DNA of 64,000 bases from Pneumocystis sp. 'macacae' (Eukaryota; Ascomycota; Pneumocystomycetes; Pneumocystales; Pneumocystaceae): NCBI GenBank assembly GCA_018127085.1, contig CM030727.1, positions 1-64,000 of the forward strand, given 5' to 3'. Positions 21,609 through 35,318 of the stretch are shown here, piece by piece. Within the stretch, counting starts at the first letter, position 1; each line of letters begins with the position of its first letter. The notes beneath the pieces are model-generated. The model saw nothing but the letters and a program-made list of their open reading frames with translations, had not been told where the DNA came from and ran no database searches. The translations under genes and the position numbers were made by a program.

Positions 21609-24548
21609 CTAAATAATTATCCACAGTCCTAATACCACTCCTACAACTGCCCATATTAATTCTATCATTTGTAATCCTTGCATTTTGACTCCATAACCTT
21701 TTCCAGGGCTACCAGGTGATACTGTTGGTCTAGGTATTAAACGTGTGGATGTTGATGGTGACATAGTTGATGTGCGCCCAGTTGGTGTGGGCTTAATTGA
21801 TGGGCGTTTACTTGATGTGCGTGTAGCTGATGTGCCTGTAGTCAACGTATCTGTAGGTAATGTGTCTATAGTTGGTATGGGTATGGTTGGTGAACCAGGT
21901 GTAACTTGTGGAGTTGCAATTGATGGAACTGTAACTGATGAATTTGTTGGTTTTGGCTTTGGTTGTGGTTTTGACGGTGTTGGTAATTCTGGTTCTGATG
22001 GCGGTGGCGGTCCAGGTGGTCCCGGTGCTGGTGCTGGTGCTGGTGGTTTAGGAAGTGGTGACAATTTACAGATAGTAGTGGCAGTAGAACATGCACGAGT
22101 AGCTCTATCATTAATCCCAGTGCAAGAAGATCCTATAGATGAACATAAAGATGTTAAGTGTTGACATTCTGCACTAGAATTAAAACTAGAAGATGATAAT
22201 TTGAAGATTCTCAATGCAAGCTTATCACATATTTTTTCTAAATATATCACTAAATCTTTACATGTAGTATTAATATTGACACATAGTGTAGCATTTTTTT
22301 GTTTTTTAGGATTTCTGCATTCTTGAGTTAATTTTCTATAACATTTATCATAACCAGATATTTCATCGCCATAAGTTTTAACTAAATCATTAAATTTATT
22401 TATTTGAGTTGAAATATTGTTACATGCTTTTTGGAGTTTAAAACATTTATCATTTAAACTATGACAACTCCCTTTAAGCAATTTACAATAGTAATTGAAA
22501 TTAAAGCAACGGCTGTAACCAATATATCTTAAACTATTATGAAATTCAGAATATGACAGATAACGTAACAATCGTGTACAATATGCTGAAACACTTTTTA
22601 AAATGTATTTACATGTTTTTTTTTTATCAATACATTCATAAGCTGTACTATTTCGTATACAATATTCGCCAATATAAGTCAAACAAACAGATTCATTTCG
22701 TAAACTTGAGCCTTTCTGAAGTGCTTTCACTCCTAATTCTGCCATCCTATTTATATTTTCACAATTAGTATGAAGTTGTTTACATAATTCTATAGTAGAA
22801 TTAAAATATGACCCCAATTTACGGCATTCTTCATTATATTCTTTACACTTTTCATAGTCAAGATCTACGATAGCATCTCTTAAGCCTGTTTCTAATTTTC
22901 TGGAGTTTTCATGAATTAATGTCGTTAAATTTTTACATGTTTGATCTGGGTGTAGACATTTATATAGAACATGATAACTGTAGTACATAAAGTTCTTACA
23001 TTCTTCTAAAAGAATTTTTTTGCATTCGTTTTGATTTTCGTTTAATGCAGAATTATTTTTCAATTTTAATTTTTTGTTTAATTTTTTCATTAAAGCCATA
23101 TCAGCAGCCCTTTCCAAATCTGCTTGATAACAAACAAGTCGTATGTCTTTACAAATATTATAACCTAGCCAATAACTAATAGTTTTAGTCATAAAATAAC
23201 ACGTTATCAGGTATTCTTCGCATTCTTTTTTAGAAAGAGGGAGATATGGATACCACCAAAATCCGATACCTTGTGTAAGTTTGTTTTTAAGAGAGTAAGA
23301 ATAATCTCTGGTTTGAGCGTATATATCAAAGCAAGCATTATAAATGTTCCTTAGTTTCATAGATGTGCATGTGTTTTTAACCAATTCTAAATATTTCATC
23401 GAAGAGCATTTTTTATCTAACATGCGTTTGCATTCTGAATATCCTATATAAGAATTTCCAGTCAAAAAAGTGGGAACTAATAGATTCAGATTGCCCGTTA
23501 CTTGAGTAACATCAATACCCAAATCGCGCAATTTTTCATAAGCGTAATGAACGCCATTTTCATCCATATCAGTATGTGGAATTTTAAAAAGATCAAAATT
23601 ATGCCCCCTTGGATTATAAAAAAATCCTTTTTCCGCACAATCTAATTGGAATAAACGGCAAAGAGAATGAAGAAATTGACAATCCGAAATAGTATAATAA
23701 CATATTTCTAGCCATTCTATGCAATTTTTTTTTGTTATTTGTTCTTTTACTAATAAAAATTGAACTCCGTAAGTTTCGCATTCTTTTTTAGAATATAAAG
23801 CAAATTCTTTACAAACGCTAGTAGGATCAATACATAAAGTAAGTAATTCGGGACTTCGTCGACTAAGTGAATGGCATGCATGCTGTAATTTTTGTATGCA
23901 AACGTCTAGAATACCTGAAGTTCCTCTTAAAAGATCATAAACAATTACTTTGGCTACTTCCTTTCGAACTCTATTATAACAGTGCTCTTTTAGTTTTTTA
24001 CATTTTTCATTAAGATACCACATGCCATGATGTTCTAGAAAGTGACATCTCATTTGTAACATATTGCATCTATTATGCTCAGTTATTTTTTCATCAGAAA
24101 GCTCTTCAGCTGTTTTTTTTATCCTAGTCATTATTTGATTGAATGCAAAATTACATACAGTTTTAGATAAACAAATATTTTGAACTTTAGTATTCATATC
24201 CTTGATATTAGCACATATTCTGCTCAGACTACCTTGACAATCATATAATTGGGATGAAGTTAACATAGCAGCAATATAAAAATAATCATGTTTGTAATTG
24301 TAGAACAAATTCTCAAGATCCAGCATTTGCAATTTAATGAATAAACGAGTGTAATAATGTTTGCTTCTGTGTATGTGGGAAAAGAATAAGTCATCTTCAT
24401 ATAATGGAGGATAATAATCAATAAGATCTAAAAAATTAAAATTAAACTTAAAGAAAAGCTAATTACCTAAAAGATTTTCGTTTTTTGAAAAAATCGTTTT
24501 TATGCCAATAAGAATTAGAAAAATGCATGTTTTAAAAAACAATGACAT
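21609..24548 (-). CDS. Msg-family protein with proline-rich stalk and signal-peptide exon
   Basis: Two exons, 24548-24467 and 24427-21609, with a 39-bp GT-AG intron between, give 966 residues. Exon 1 is a signal peptide (MSLFFKTCIFLILIGIKTIFS) and splices in frame to DLIDYYPPLYEDD. The body is cysteine-rich with Msg-like CxxL and KxC spacing. About residue 790 onward comes a Pro-rich segment (APAPAPGPPGPPPP), then Thr/Ser/Pro-rich sequence, then a hydrophobic tail ending VVGVVLGLWIII, a probable GPI signal. The stalk is different in kind from the Ser/Thr tails of the neighbours, so this is another Msg subfamily with its own promoter. It has no junction motif. Assignment to a named published subfamily would need a phylogeny. 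Confidence 0.85.
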
Positions 24549-25840
24549 AAACAAAAAAAGGATCTATTCTTGAATTATATTATTAATTTAAAGATACGGA
24601 TAAAAAAGATAATGATACCGAAAAAATAATTTATACAAATTAATTGATAAAATAACAAACTGTAGTACTTTATTTTATAGTTATTTGTTCTAATAGCTTT
24701 TAATGTATTTGTCTTTTATGAATTTATTTTAAAATGTTGATTTTTAGATTATTTATCTTTAAAAATTAGTCCTAAATTCCTTTAATAATTCCTTTATTCT
24801 ATTTAAAATAGCATAAATAATGAAAATATTTTATTTTTCAAATATTTTTTTTATTTAAATAATTTTTTATAAATTAATGATCTTTAACTTAAGGATCTGC
24901 AAAAGATTTTCAGGTACGAAAATTTACGTTAATAAGATCTATAATATTTTTCTGAATTTATAGATTCCCAATTATTTGGTTATCGAATAAATATTGGATT
25001 TTCATGTTTTTCCTAAATTTTTACATCTCATTAGATTTTCTTGAGATTGTATTTTTTATTTAATTTTTTTTTAATTTTTTTGACAATTTTTATTTTTCAA
25101 GTATTTAAAACGATTATTAAATAATCGTTTTTTTATTTATTTTAAATATATAAAAATGGATATTAATGATTCTAAAGATTCTATTGATTTATTTGTTGAT
25201 TTTATTTAAAAATATATTTAAAAATATTGTTAAAAGATATATAAGTTTATAGATATTTTTTAAACATTTATTTTAATAATTAGTAATTTTAATCCTTTAT
25301 GTTTTTCATATTTTTATCATATTTTTTACTTTTTATCCTATTGAAATTTGGATATTATTATATTTGATTGAAATATTTATAAAAATATATTTTAAAATAT
25401 TTTTCAGAGTCAATGTGTATATATTTTAATATTTAATACAAATAAAATCAAACGTAAAGTATACAATACTAAGTGTTTAAGAAAAATTTAGAGTCTATTG
25501 TTATTTTTATTGATATGTTTTTGAATATTTATGAGTACAAATAACTATAAAAGTAAATGCATGGAAAATAAAATATAAAAAAATATTGATAGGCAAAAAT
25601 TTGTTAGATGGGGAGCATAGAATAACTAAGTGATAAATAAGGGTTGATTTCGTAAAAACACAGCGTAAATTAATACAAATGATACTGTTATTTTTAATCT
25701 TATTTTATTTTTCTTAATCACCTTTTCTAAATAAATATTTACTACTCCAAACTTTACTTATTTTAAAAATACATGCTTTTTTAAACCCCGTTCATCTCAT
25801 AATATTCATTTTTCTAGCTTTGTTTGCTCATTCATTCATT
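24549..25840. other. AT-rich spacer, no gene
   Basis: No supported frame or repeat of note. It should include the promoter of the proline-rich Msg gene at its left end. Confidence 0.5.
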
Positions 25841-28800
25841 TTAAATAATGGCTAAAATAAATATTGCTAATATTAATTCTTTTATTACAATCCATTTCCC
25901 TAATCCTGGTCCTTCGCTTGGCTTTGCATCTTCTACTTCTTTATCCCTCATAATACATTTTATTGATTTGTATTGTTTTGTAGACATCAATGTTGCAGTC
26001 AATGTTACTATAGATGTTTGTACGAAAGTATATCTATGTATTGATGTATGCATGATCTATGTATCTAATATACAAATGAAGATACATTGTTCTCCTTTTA
26101 TTACTGTTTTTTGCTCTACGTCTAATTCTGTTTTTACAATAGTTATTATTTCTGTAATAGTTTAAATAACTATCTTTATCTTTGGTTTGATTTTTAGTTG
26201 TTCTAATTTACCAAATGCTTCCTTGATTTTTTCAGATATATTTTTATATTTAAAACAATCCTTCTTAAATTCGCATTTTAACAATAATTTTTCAATCAGC
26301 GTTAACTTTTGTATATACCTTTAGTGTTTCAATTGCCGCATTAAACGCTTTAATTTCTCTTTCAATAACATTAAATTCTGTTTCCCTCAGTTGCAAATAT
26401 CCGGATTGATTCTTTTAGAGTTGTATTGGTTTCAAAATTTCTTTTTATGTTAATATTTGCATTATAAACTAGAACTAGTGTTGCGTTATTTATGTTTTTA
26501 TTTACCCCTTGTTTATTTGAAGTTAAAATAAGTATTGTATCTTTTAGCATTTCTTTTACAACTTTGTTTAATTTTTTAACAATTTATACGTTTTTTTTCT
26601 ATCTCTGTTGTCATAATATTTAATCTTTTAAATAATTCCATATATTATTCTTTTAATTGTTTTAATTGTTTTAATTGTTTTTCATATAATTTATCTCTGA
26701 AGATATTATTTTTAATTCCAATACTAGTATTACGCAAATTCTTAAATGTATCATTTTTTGTTTTGCTTCAATATAAACAATATTCATTAAGAACTAATTT
26801 ACACTCATTTTCGTTAAGACTTCTCAATTTATAGATAAATTTTATCTCCCAGATCTCTATTTTCGATATGATTTGCAGCTTTTTTAGTTTTTTGCATTTT
26901 CCATTCCCTCACTATTATCTTGCATAAGTTCTTTCATAATTGAACACAAATTCGTCACAATAAAGTCCCAAAAAGCTATATACTAGTTACTTTGTATCTG
27001 CATCTACACTTTTTACTTGACTAAAAATATTTTTAAGATCTATGTTTCTTCCTAAGATAGTATATTTAAATTTAATATCTTTAGTAATTATTTTGTACAT
27101 AATACTTAATTGCATATATGAAAGGATAAAGCTCGTTTTTTTTTTTCTTTTGGGTGGATTAGTGTATCTTTTTATTACTTTTCTATATATACATCTAAAT
27201 CCTTTAATTTTTCTGTTTTTTTGCAAAATTTCCTCAAATTATGTTCTTCGAATGATTAGATTACTCTTTTAGTGTAAGACATTTTTTTACATTTATTCTT
27301 GAATTTTTCTTTTGATTCTTCAGAATTTTGTTCATTTAGAAAATCTCTTTCAATCTGAATCTTTTCTAAATTTTTGATAAAACCTTCTAATATTTTCAAG
27401 AATCTAGGATATATTCTATAATCGTAAACATAAATGTGTTAATACTAGTTTTCTAATGCCAATTTCTTTTCCAGATAACTTAAACAGTTCGTTTATATAT
27501 AGTCTAAATGAACTTCTAATCGCTAAGTCATGTATTTTTTCTCTTAAATTATTTTTTAACATTTGATATTCCTTTTTAAAAATCAATACCTTTGAATATC
27601 CTAATTTTACATTATTATATGTATTATTAATTTCGACATTCTTTGAATTACAATGTTTTTATAAATAAAAGTACTTTTATTTCGTTTCTGCAAAACCTAT
27701 TATATTCCGTAAACCTCTCGAACCATGACAATAATATTGTTCTTTGTTTTTATTAGTGTTTGACAATAACAAATTAACCGATTTTAATTTAAATGTATTG
27801 TATTGCATCTAAGTTTTAACTTATTTTTTAAGGTAATATATATTTCTTATTTTTAGTTATTTTTTTGTAATATTATCATATAAATCTTTTAATTGAACTA
27901 GAGAAACACAAAATTCATAATATTCATTATGAGAAGTTTTATATTTTTTCAAATTGTTATTTACTATTAATATCAAAAGATAAACTGTATTCTTTATTTT
28001 GAGTTTTTTAATCTCATCTTTAAATAATTTGTTTTTCTTTATTAAATTAAATATTGAATATAATAAGATATATTTTGCTTTTCGCATTTTTATTTTAATT
28101 TTCTGCAATTAATAATATTATTATAAGTTGTTTTATAAAAATATTTTTTAAATAATGAACTACAATGTGTTTTTAGAATGCTATTGTCTGCAAGTAAAAA
28201 ACTAATGTTAATGTTTCAACTAGAAAATTAAGTTGTTATTATATTTACAAGTTTTCAACATTTATTTTGATTCGAGCAAAATTCCATTAATTCATTACTT
28301 TTTTGTGCTAATAAAGGTTATTTTTCATTAGCAACTTTTATAAGTCTTTTGGTTTTTTAGATTCTTGTCTAATATCTATAAAAGAATTTTTATTTTCAGA
28401 TTATTTTGCCTTTTTTTCTATATCTTTAAATTTGCTTTTTTTCTAAATTCTATTTAATATGTTCTTAAAAACATATAGTTATTTTCTAGTAGGAAATTTT
28501 CATTTTTTAAAAGTGATTTTGTTATATTTCCTAAAACTATTTGATATATGATACATCTTTGACAATGTTTTTTAAATTATCAGATTTTTCTTTCGATTTC
28601 ATTTCTTTATGGCATTTTCAATAATGTAGATCTTTTGACTTCATATCTATATTTTTCAAATTTTTAAAATATTTTTTAATTTTATTCGACATTAATAATT
28701 TATTATATTCTCTTTTAATATTAAAGCAAAGATTTTTTCATTCTATAAAGAATATAGTGACTTTGTATCTTTTGATATTGTTTAAAAGTTTTTATACTTC

Positions 28801-28960
28801 ATTAAGTCTAATGATTAAACCTTTTTTACAAACAAATTCTAAAAAAAATTAAAAATAAAAATAGAATATTAATATTTTTAAGAAAATATATATTATTCTA
28901 AAAAAAATTAACAAAAATAATTTTACTTTAATAATAATAAGTAAAGATTTATAAAAAATC
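25841..28960 (-). pseudogene. Decayed Msg-family gene
   Basis: A relic of a paralogue of the three-exon Msg gene. Three surviving fragments match it in order: 28108-27857 (NTVYLLILIVNNN ... EYYEFCVSLVQLKDLY), 27226-26987 (IITKDIKFKYTILGRNIDLK) and 26053-25841 (Thr-rich segment, CIM, and a hydrophobic tail ending ILAIFILAII). Many stops and frameshifts separate them. Homology continues upstream: the sequence at 28841-28860 matches the intron-1 region of the intact gene at 20041-20060, so the 5' exon and promoter region decayed together. The frame-shifted tail seen in the intact gene is in frame here. It was probably silenced long ago. Confidence 0.88.
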
Positions 28961-31129
28961 CTTTGTATTTGAGATTGGAAAAATGTTAAAAATTACTGTG
29001 AAATGGAAAAGATATTAATAATAAATAATAATAAATATATAATAATAAATAATAATAAATAAATAATAATAAATAATAATAAATATATAATAATAAATAA
29101 TAATAAATAAATAATAATAAATAATAATAAATATATAATAATAAACAGGTACTCTTCTTTGTTTCTACTGTGTTTTAATATTTTCTATTAAATTTATATT
29201 ATTAAAAGTTTATCTGAATTTTTATACATAAAATTTTTTAAAAAAGTGCTAAACATGATTTTATTCAAAATATGTTTTATGGTTCTCATTTTTAATATTG
29301 ACTTATACCTATTTTTAGTAGTAGTTTTTTTATATATATTAGATAGAAAATTATTTAATTTTTATATCTAATTTACTTTTAATCTCTTTAATTTTACTTT
29401 GTTTTAATACTATTTTTCTTCATAGCTCTATTTCTACTCATCTAGCTTATATATTTATAACCTATTTCTAATTCTAATTTTGTTTGCTTTTGATAAATCT
29501 ATTTTTATAATTTCATAGTTTTAAATATTAGATGCTTTATATATGATTTATGTTTTACTTCATTTAGTTTTTTGATTTTTAAAAATTTACTCATTTGCGT
29601 GGTTATATTTTGGATCTTCTATTGTACCTTGTTAAATCTTTTTTACCTTATGTAATTAAAAAAAAAAGTTTAAAAATAATTAAAGACTTATTTTATTTTT
29701 TACATTTATTTAAACAAAAAAAATATTTTTGATTATATTGAATTAATTTTTAAAAAATTAGAATAATTTATTTTTTTAATATTTAAGTTTTTGTATTTTG
29801 TATTTTTTAAATATTTTAAAATACTAAATATATATATATTAAAATTATAAAAAATGTTAATATTTTTTTATATTTTAAAAAACTTTTTTTTATAATTAGA
29901 TAAATTCGCTATATTTAGAATCTTTTTAATTTTATAACGTTTGTCATTTTTGCTACAAACCTTAAATATTTTAATAAATTATTATATATTTTTTTTCTAA
30001 TAAAATTATACATTAATTCTAAAATCTTTTAATAAATATTAATTTAATAAATGAAAGCTTTAATATTAACTTCTAAAGATTTAATGTTTCTTGAAATGTA
30101 TTAATTTTTTTATATTGTATAGATTGTATATTATTCTTATATTTAATCGTATTTATCTTATGTTTTATTATCTAATTTTATAAAAATATTATTTTAATTT
30201 TGAAATATTTATCTAGATATTTTTATTATGACCTGTATTGTTTTTTATTTAAATAAACAAAATACAATTAAAGTATTTTTTCTTATATATTGATTAGTCT
30301 TAAGAATAGATCAGTAAATCTTTAATTTAATTTTATATCTATCTAAAATAAGATTATTTTAAAATTTATTGATTAATATTTGAGTTAAATCTTTTAGTAG
30401 AGTTATTGAATATATTAATATTTTTTAAATCAAAGAAAACTTGAAAACTTAATAATTTAAGGATTTTTTTAAATATTACTTTAAAGGTGTTTTAACGTTT
30501 TAATTTATATATTTTTTAAACAAAATATATAAAAATAGATAAGATTTACAAAAATAAAAAATTTTTAAAATGAAATATATAAATTCATTTATTTTTAATT
30601 TTATAAATTTAAATTTAATAACAACTTATCAAAAGTAGTAAAAAACAAGATAAAATGAAAAATATAAGTTTAACAAGAGCTTAATTTTCTTAAAAAAATA
30701 ATTTTCTATGAAATTTTTTTGCTAATAAAAAATGAAATATATTTATTAAAGTACTCGATAATTCATTATTGTTATTATTTTTACTAGAATTGAATTATTT
30801 TAAAATAACTGAAAGTTATTAACAAACTTATAATCTTTTTATATTAAAATATTAAAACTATTTAAGTTTGCATTTAAGATTAGCTATAGAAAGTAAAATT
30901 TAAAAAACATATCTAAATAATTATGAATAAATCTTAATAATTTATATATATTTTTCTATTTGAATTTATTATAAATTTTGAGGCTTTCTTAACATTTAAT
31001 ATTATAGAATATTTCAAATAAAGTAGTCTTTGAAGAATCTAAACATATTTTTCTATTTTTGTTCATGAAAATATATATTAGGTGTACACTAATCGATAGA
31101 GTAAAATTTATCAACAAAGTTTCATAGGA
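28961..31129. other. AT-rich boundary spacer
   Basis: About 2.2 kb of AT-rich sequence separating the Msg array from the core genes. Apart from the microsatellite at 29013-29145 I see no gene or motif. Confidence 0.55.
29013..29145. repeat. AAT-type microsatellite with 48-bp higher-order period
   Basis: AATAAT and AAATAAAT units are interrupted by ATATAT at about 29035, 29083 and 29131, giving a 48-bp nested period. Confidence 0.85.
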
Positions 31130-32757
31130 ATGACAGGCGATGTTAAATTTATAAATTCATTTCAAGAACAATTAGGGAAACCTGCTATAGTATATCCTTT
31201 AAGACTTAAGAATGAAAATAATCTTTGTACACTTAAGATGGAAGGATCTAAAGTAGTTGAGGTATATTAATTTCAACTATAATCTACAACTTATAGACAA
31301 ACAAACAAACTATTTGCAGAAGAGTTGTAGTATTTTTCTTGAACAAAAAATAACTAAGATACTATTAGTTGCAGGGGAGGCTAGCAACTGTTGAGGAACA
31401 GTTGAATGCATCTGAAAAACAGATTATAATTCTCCGAGCACAGCTTAAAGATTCCCTTGATAATCAAATGCAACTGGAAGAAATGCTTGAAATGAAAAAT
31501 AGGGAGTTAGAAAAAGTAATAGAAGAACGACAGGAAATATGTAGAATTCATAGAGAACTTGAAAAAGAAATTGAACGAGAAGTATTTAATAAAAAGGAGA
31601 TATTTTTAAAAAACTAACTTTTTGAAGAGGACAGATATATCTTTAGAGAAACAAGAGTGGAAGAATAAAGAAGAAAGTTTATACCAATCTATTAAAATTT
31701 TAAAAGAAAAATTGCAAAAATATCGCCAAAATTTTTCAAAAGTAAATATAAATGATAATCAACAATCTAAGTCTTTGCATTCTAAAGATGATATTATCTT
31801 AAAGAATGCTATTCAGAAGAAGGATGCGGTAATAGAGTTTATGAAAACTGAAATTAGTGAATTACAGGCTCGATTTGAAGATTCAGAATATCAAAATAAA
31901 CAATATTTGCAAGAAATACGAAATCAACTTACTGAGGCCCAAGAAGAAAATGCTAGACTTATAAAAGATAATGAAAATTATCTGATTCTTTTATCTGAAA
32001 AGGTTTTTGCTTTGAATTATTTTGATTTGTTAACAAAATAAAAAGATGCATTCTGAGCTCAATGAGATAAATTTGAAAAATACTTTTTCAAGCTCAGATA
32101 GAAAAGCAACTAAGAAATATAATTTGGCATTAGAACTTGGTTTTACTGAACAGAATGAAACATGTTCGAATATTGATGAATTGAATCAGTTTATCAAGTG
32201 TAATATTTTTCGAATTTTTTGTTATTAATTTTAATTGAGGATAGCTTTAAAAAACGAAATTCAAACTTTAAAAGAAACAAATAGTATTATGAATCTTTAT
32301 ATTTCATCAATTATAGAAAAACTTATGAATAATAAAGAATATGAGCAGATTTTATCTAAAGATGAATTTGAATTACATTCAATCACTCAAGAAAGGAGTT
32401 CAAAAACCTTATATTCTCACGTTTCTAATCCATCTATTAATAATCAAAAAAGCAGATTTTCAAATATAATTCGATTGTTTCTACGTGAACCAAATTCTAA
32501 AAGAGTTTAATGGTTTGAATTGTACTAATTCACTTGATCCTATACATAAAGCTATATCATCAGATTCTTTGTATTTGAGTATGAATAAAAGAAGTAGTTG
32601 TATAGAAAATGTTGCATATCAAAAACTTAATTTATTACATCCAATTAAAAATAGTTCATTTTCTAATAATTTTAATATTTATATAAATAACATGAACAGT
32701 AATAATAAAAAAGAGCATGAAAGGGTATATAATGTCAAATTAAAAAGGTTAATGTAA
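31130..32757 (+). CDS. Coiled-coil protein of unknown function
   Basis: Six exons (31130-31261, 31375-31581, 31628-32002, 32046-32197, 32240-32484, 32552-32757) join to 438 residues. The N-terminus (MTGDVKFINSFQEQLGKPAIVYPL) is followed by about 200 residues of charged, heptad-like sequence (ATVEEQLNASEKQIIILRAQL; LEKVIEERQEICRIHRELEK). A less structured Ser/Asn-rich C-terminal part follows. Introns are 42-113 bp with CTAAC or TACTAAT branch sites in several. I do not recognise the family. The coiled coil suggests a structural or tethering role, for example cytoskeletal or Golgi, but nothing in the sequence decides it. The first intron (31262-31374) is the longest and least certain. Confidence 0.75.
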
Positions 32758-33228
32758 ATTTTCAAGAAAAATTTAGTAGTTGGACAGATTGGTTTAAAAA
32801 AAACTGAAAAGTATGGTTATAAAAAATAAAAATTGTATTTGTATTTAGATTGTTTAAGCAACTTTCTTTATTGATGTTTAAATTATTTAAGCATAGAATT
32901 ACTAAATGTGAAAACTTTGTGTATTTTTACTGATATATTTATAATTTGAATTTGATTAAAACTATTATATTTTAAATTTTTTTTATAAAAAGAATATTCA
33001 TATTATTTAAAAAATTTATTTTAAAATTTTACTTATGCTTATAAGTTTTTAAGATTAATATATTTTTACATTTAAATCAAGAACTTATAGTTTTTATTAA
33101 TTTTAATACTAATCCTTAAAATTCTAAAAAAATTATAGTTTAAATTTTTAAAAATTCGAATTAAATATTTAAAAATACGTAAATACATCTTTATACTATA
33201 TTTTTTTTAAAGTAATATATCTTTAAAT
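32758..33228. other. AT-rich intergenic spacer
   Basis: No gene or motif seen. It contains the 3' flank of the coiled-coil gene and the promoter of DIM1. Confidence 0.5.
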
Positions 33229-34376
<1,148 letters not shown>

Positions 34377-34794
34377 AAATACATTATTTTTATTATTTGA
34401 ATTAATTTTAGATTATTATACGCTTTTAATAAAGAAGGGATTCATTTTGCTTAATTATTTGTATTAATAATTAATAATATTATTCTGTTATTAAAAAGTA
34501 TTCTTAAGTACTTCGAATATTCATTTAAATAATGATATTTATATTTAATAATATTAAGAACAAATTCAACTGAAATTGAATAAAAACAAATCATATTAAA
34601 TATATTAATTTATTATCAGAACTAGAAAAATAATAATTTTTTTGATTTCTTTTCATATAAATAATTAAATAATATAAAATTTAAATTTGCTTAGTTTATA
34701 AACAATAATATATTTTGTATACTAAAATTTTAATTTTTCTATTTATTTTTTAAAGTATCTACTTAAATAAATTTATAAAATTTCTAATATCAAT
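34377..34794. other. AT-rich spacer upstream of U6
   Basis: No gene is supported. Its right end leads into the U6 TATA element. Confidence 0.5.
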
Positions 34795-34801
34795 TTATAT
34801 A
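34795..34801 (+). promoter_or_regulatory. TATA element of U6 gene
   Basis: TATATA lies about 24-30 bp upstream of the predicted U6 5' end at 34825, the normal position of the TATA box in fungal U6 genes transcribed by RNA polymerase III. Confidence 0.6.
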
Positions 34802-34824
34802 TTATTTTTTTGAATAAGGAAATT

Positions 34825-34973
34825 GGACCCTTGTGGTCCATCTGGTCAATGTAGGGTTAGAAGCTCGTCGTTCGGAAATTCTAATATTCTAAATAGTTGA
34901 AACGATACAGAGAAGATTAGCATGGCCCCTGCACAAGGATGACACTGCTTCCAAAGAGAGGAACCCATTTTTT
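34825..34973 (+). ncRNA. U6 snRNA: U6 spliceosomal RNA with a 46-nt intron
   Basis: Exon 1 is 34825-34850 and exon 2 is 34897-34973. Exon 1 forms the 5' stem-loop (GGACC, loop CTTGT, GGTCC) and ends TCTGGTCAAT. Exon 2 starts TTGAAACGATACAGAGAAG and includes the universally conserved ACAGAGA box, the AGCATGGCCCCTGCACAAGGATGAC region, an internal stem-loop with GCTTCC and GGAACCC arms, and a six-T terminator. Joining the two restores the standard GGTCAATTTGAAAC of yeast U6. The insert begins GT, ends TAG and has TTCTAAT/TTCTAAAT near its 3' end, so it is a pre-mRNA-type intron. A U6 intron is known in fission yeast. GTTCGGAAATTC (34870-34881) inside it resembles a polymerase III B box. Confidence 0.93.
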
Positions 34974-35318
34974 GTGAATTTATTATAAAATAATGGATAT
35001 TTTTATTTTTTAAAGTTTAAATTATTTTATAACTATTTTTATATAAGTTGAATTTAATTACTTAAATAATCATAAATAAACTATGTATCATTATGTTAGT
35101 TCTAGTTTTAATCATTAATATTTTAATATTCTTTTGATGAATTATATAATATATATATATTGTAAAATTTATTCAATAATTTAGATGGTTCAAACAAAAA
35201 GATAATAAGACTTGTCATCGATAATTGATTTACAAATTAAATTTAAAAAACAATTTTTAAAGTTATTAAAATTCAAATAGAAACCTCATAGTACAGTTTT
35301 TATTAATTGGAGGTACTT
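34974..35318. other. Intergenic spacer, PRP1 promoter
   Basis: AT-rich, about 345 bp, between U6 and the tri-snRNP gene on the same strand. No distinct motif seen. Confidence 0.5.
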
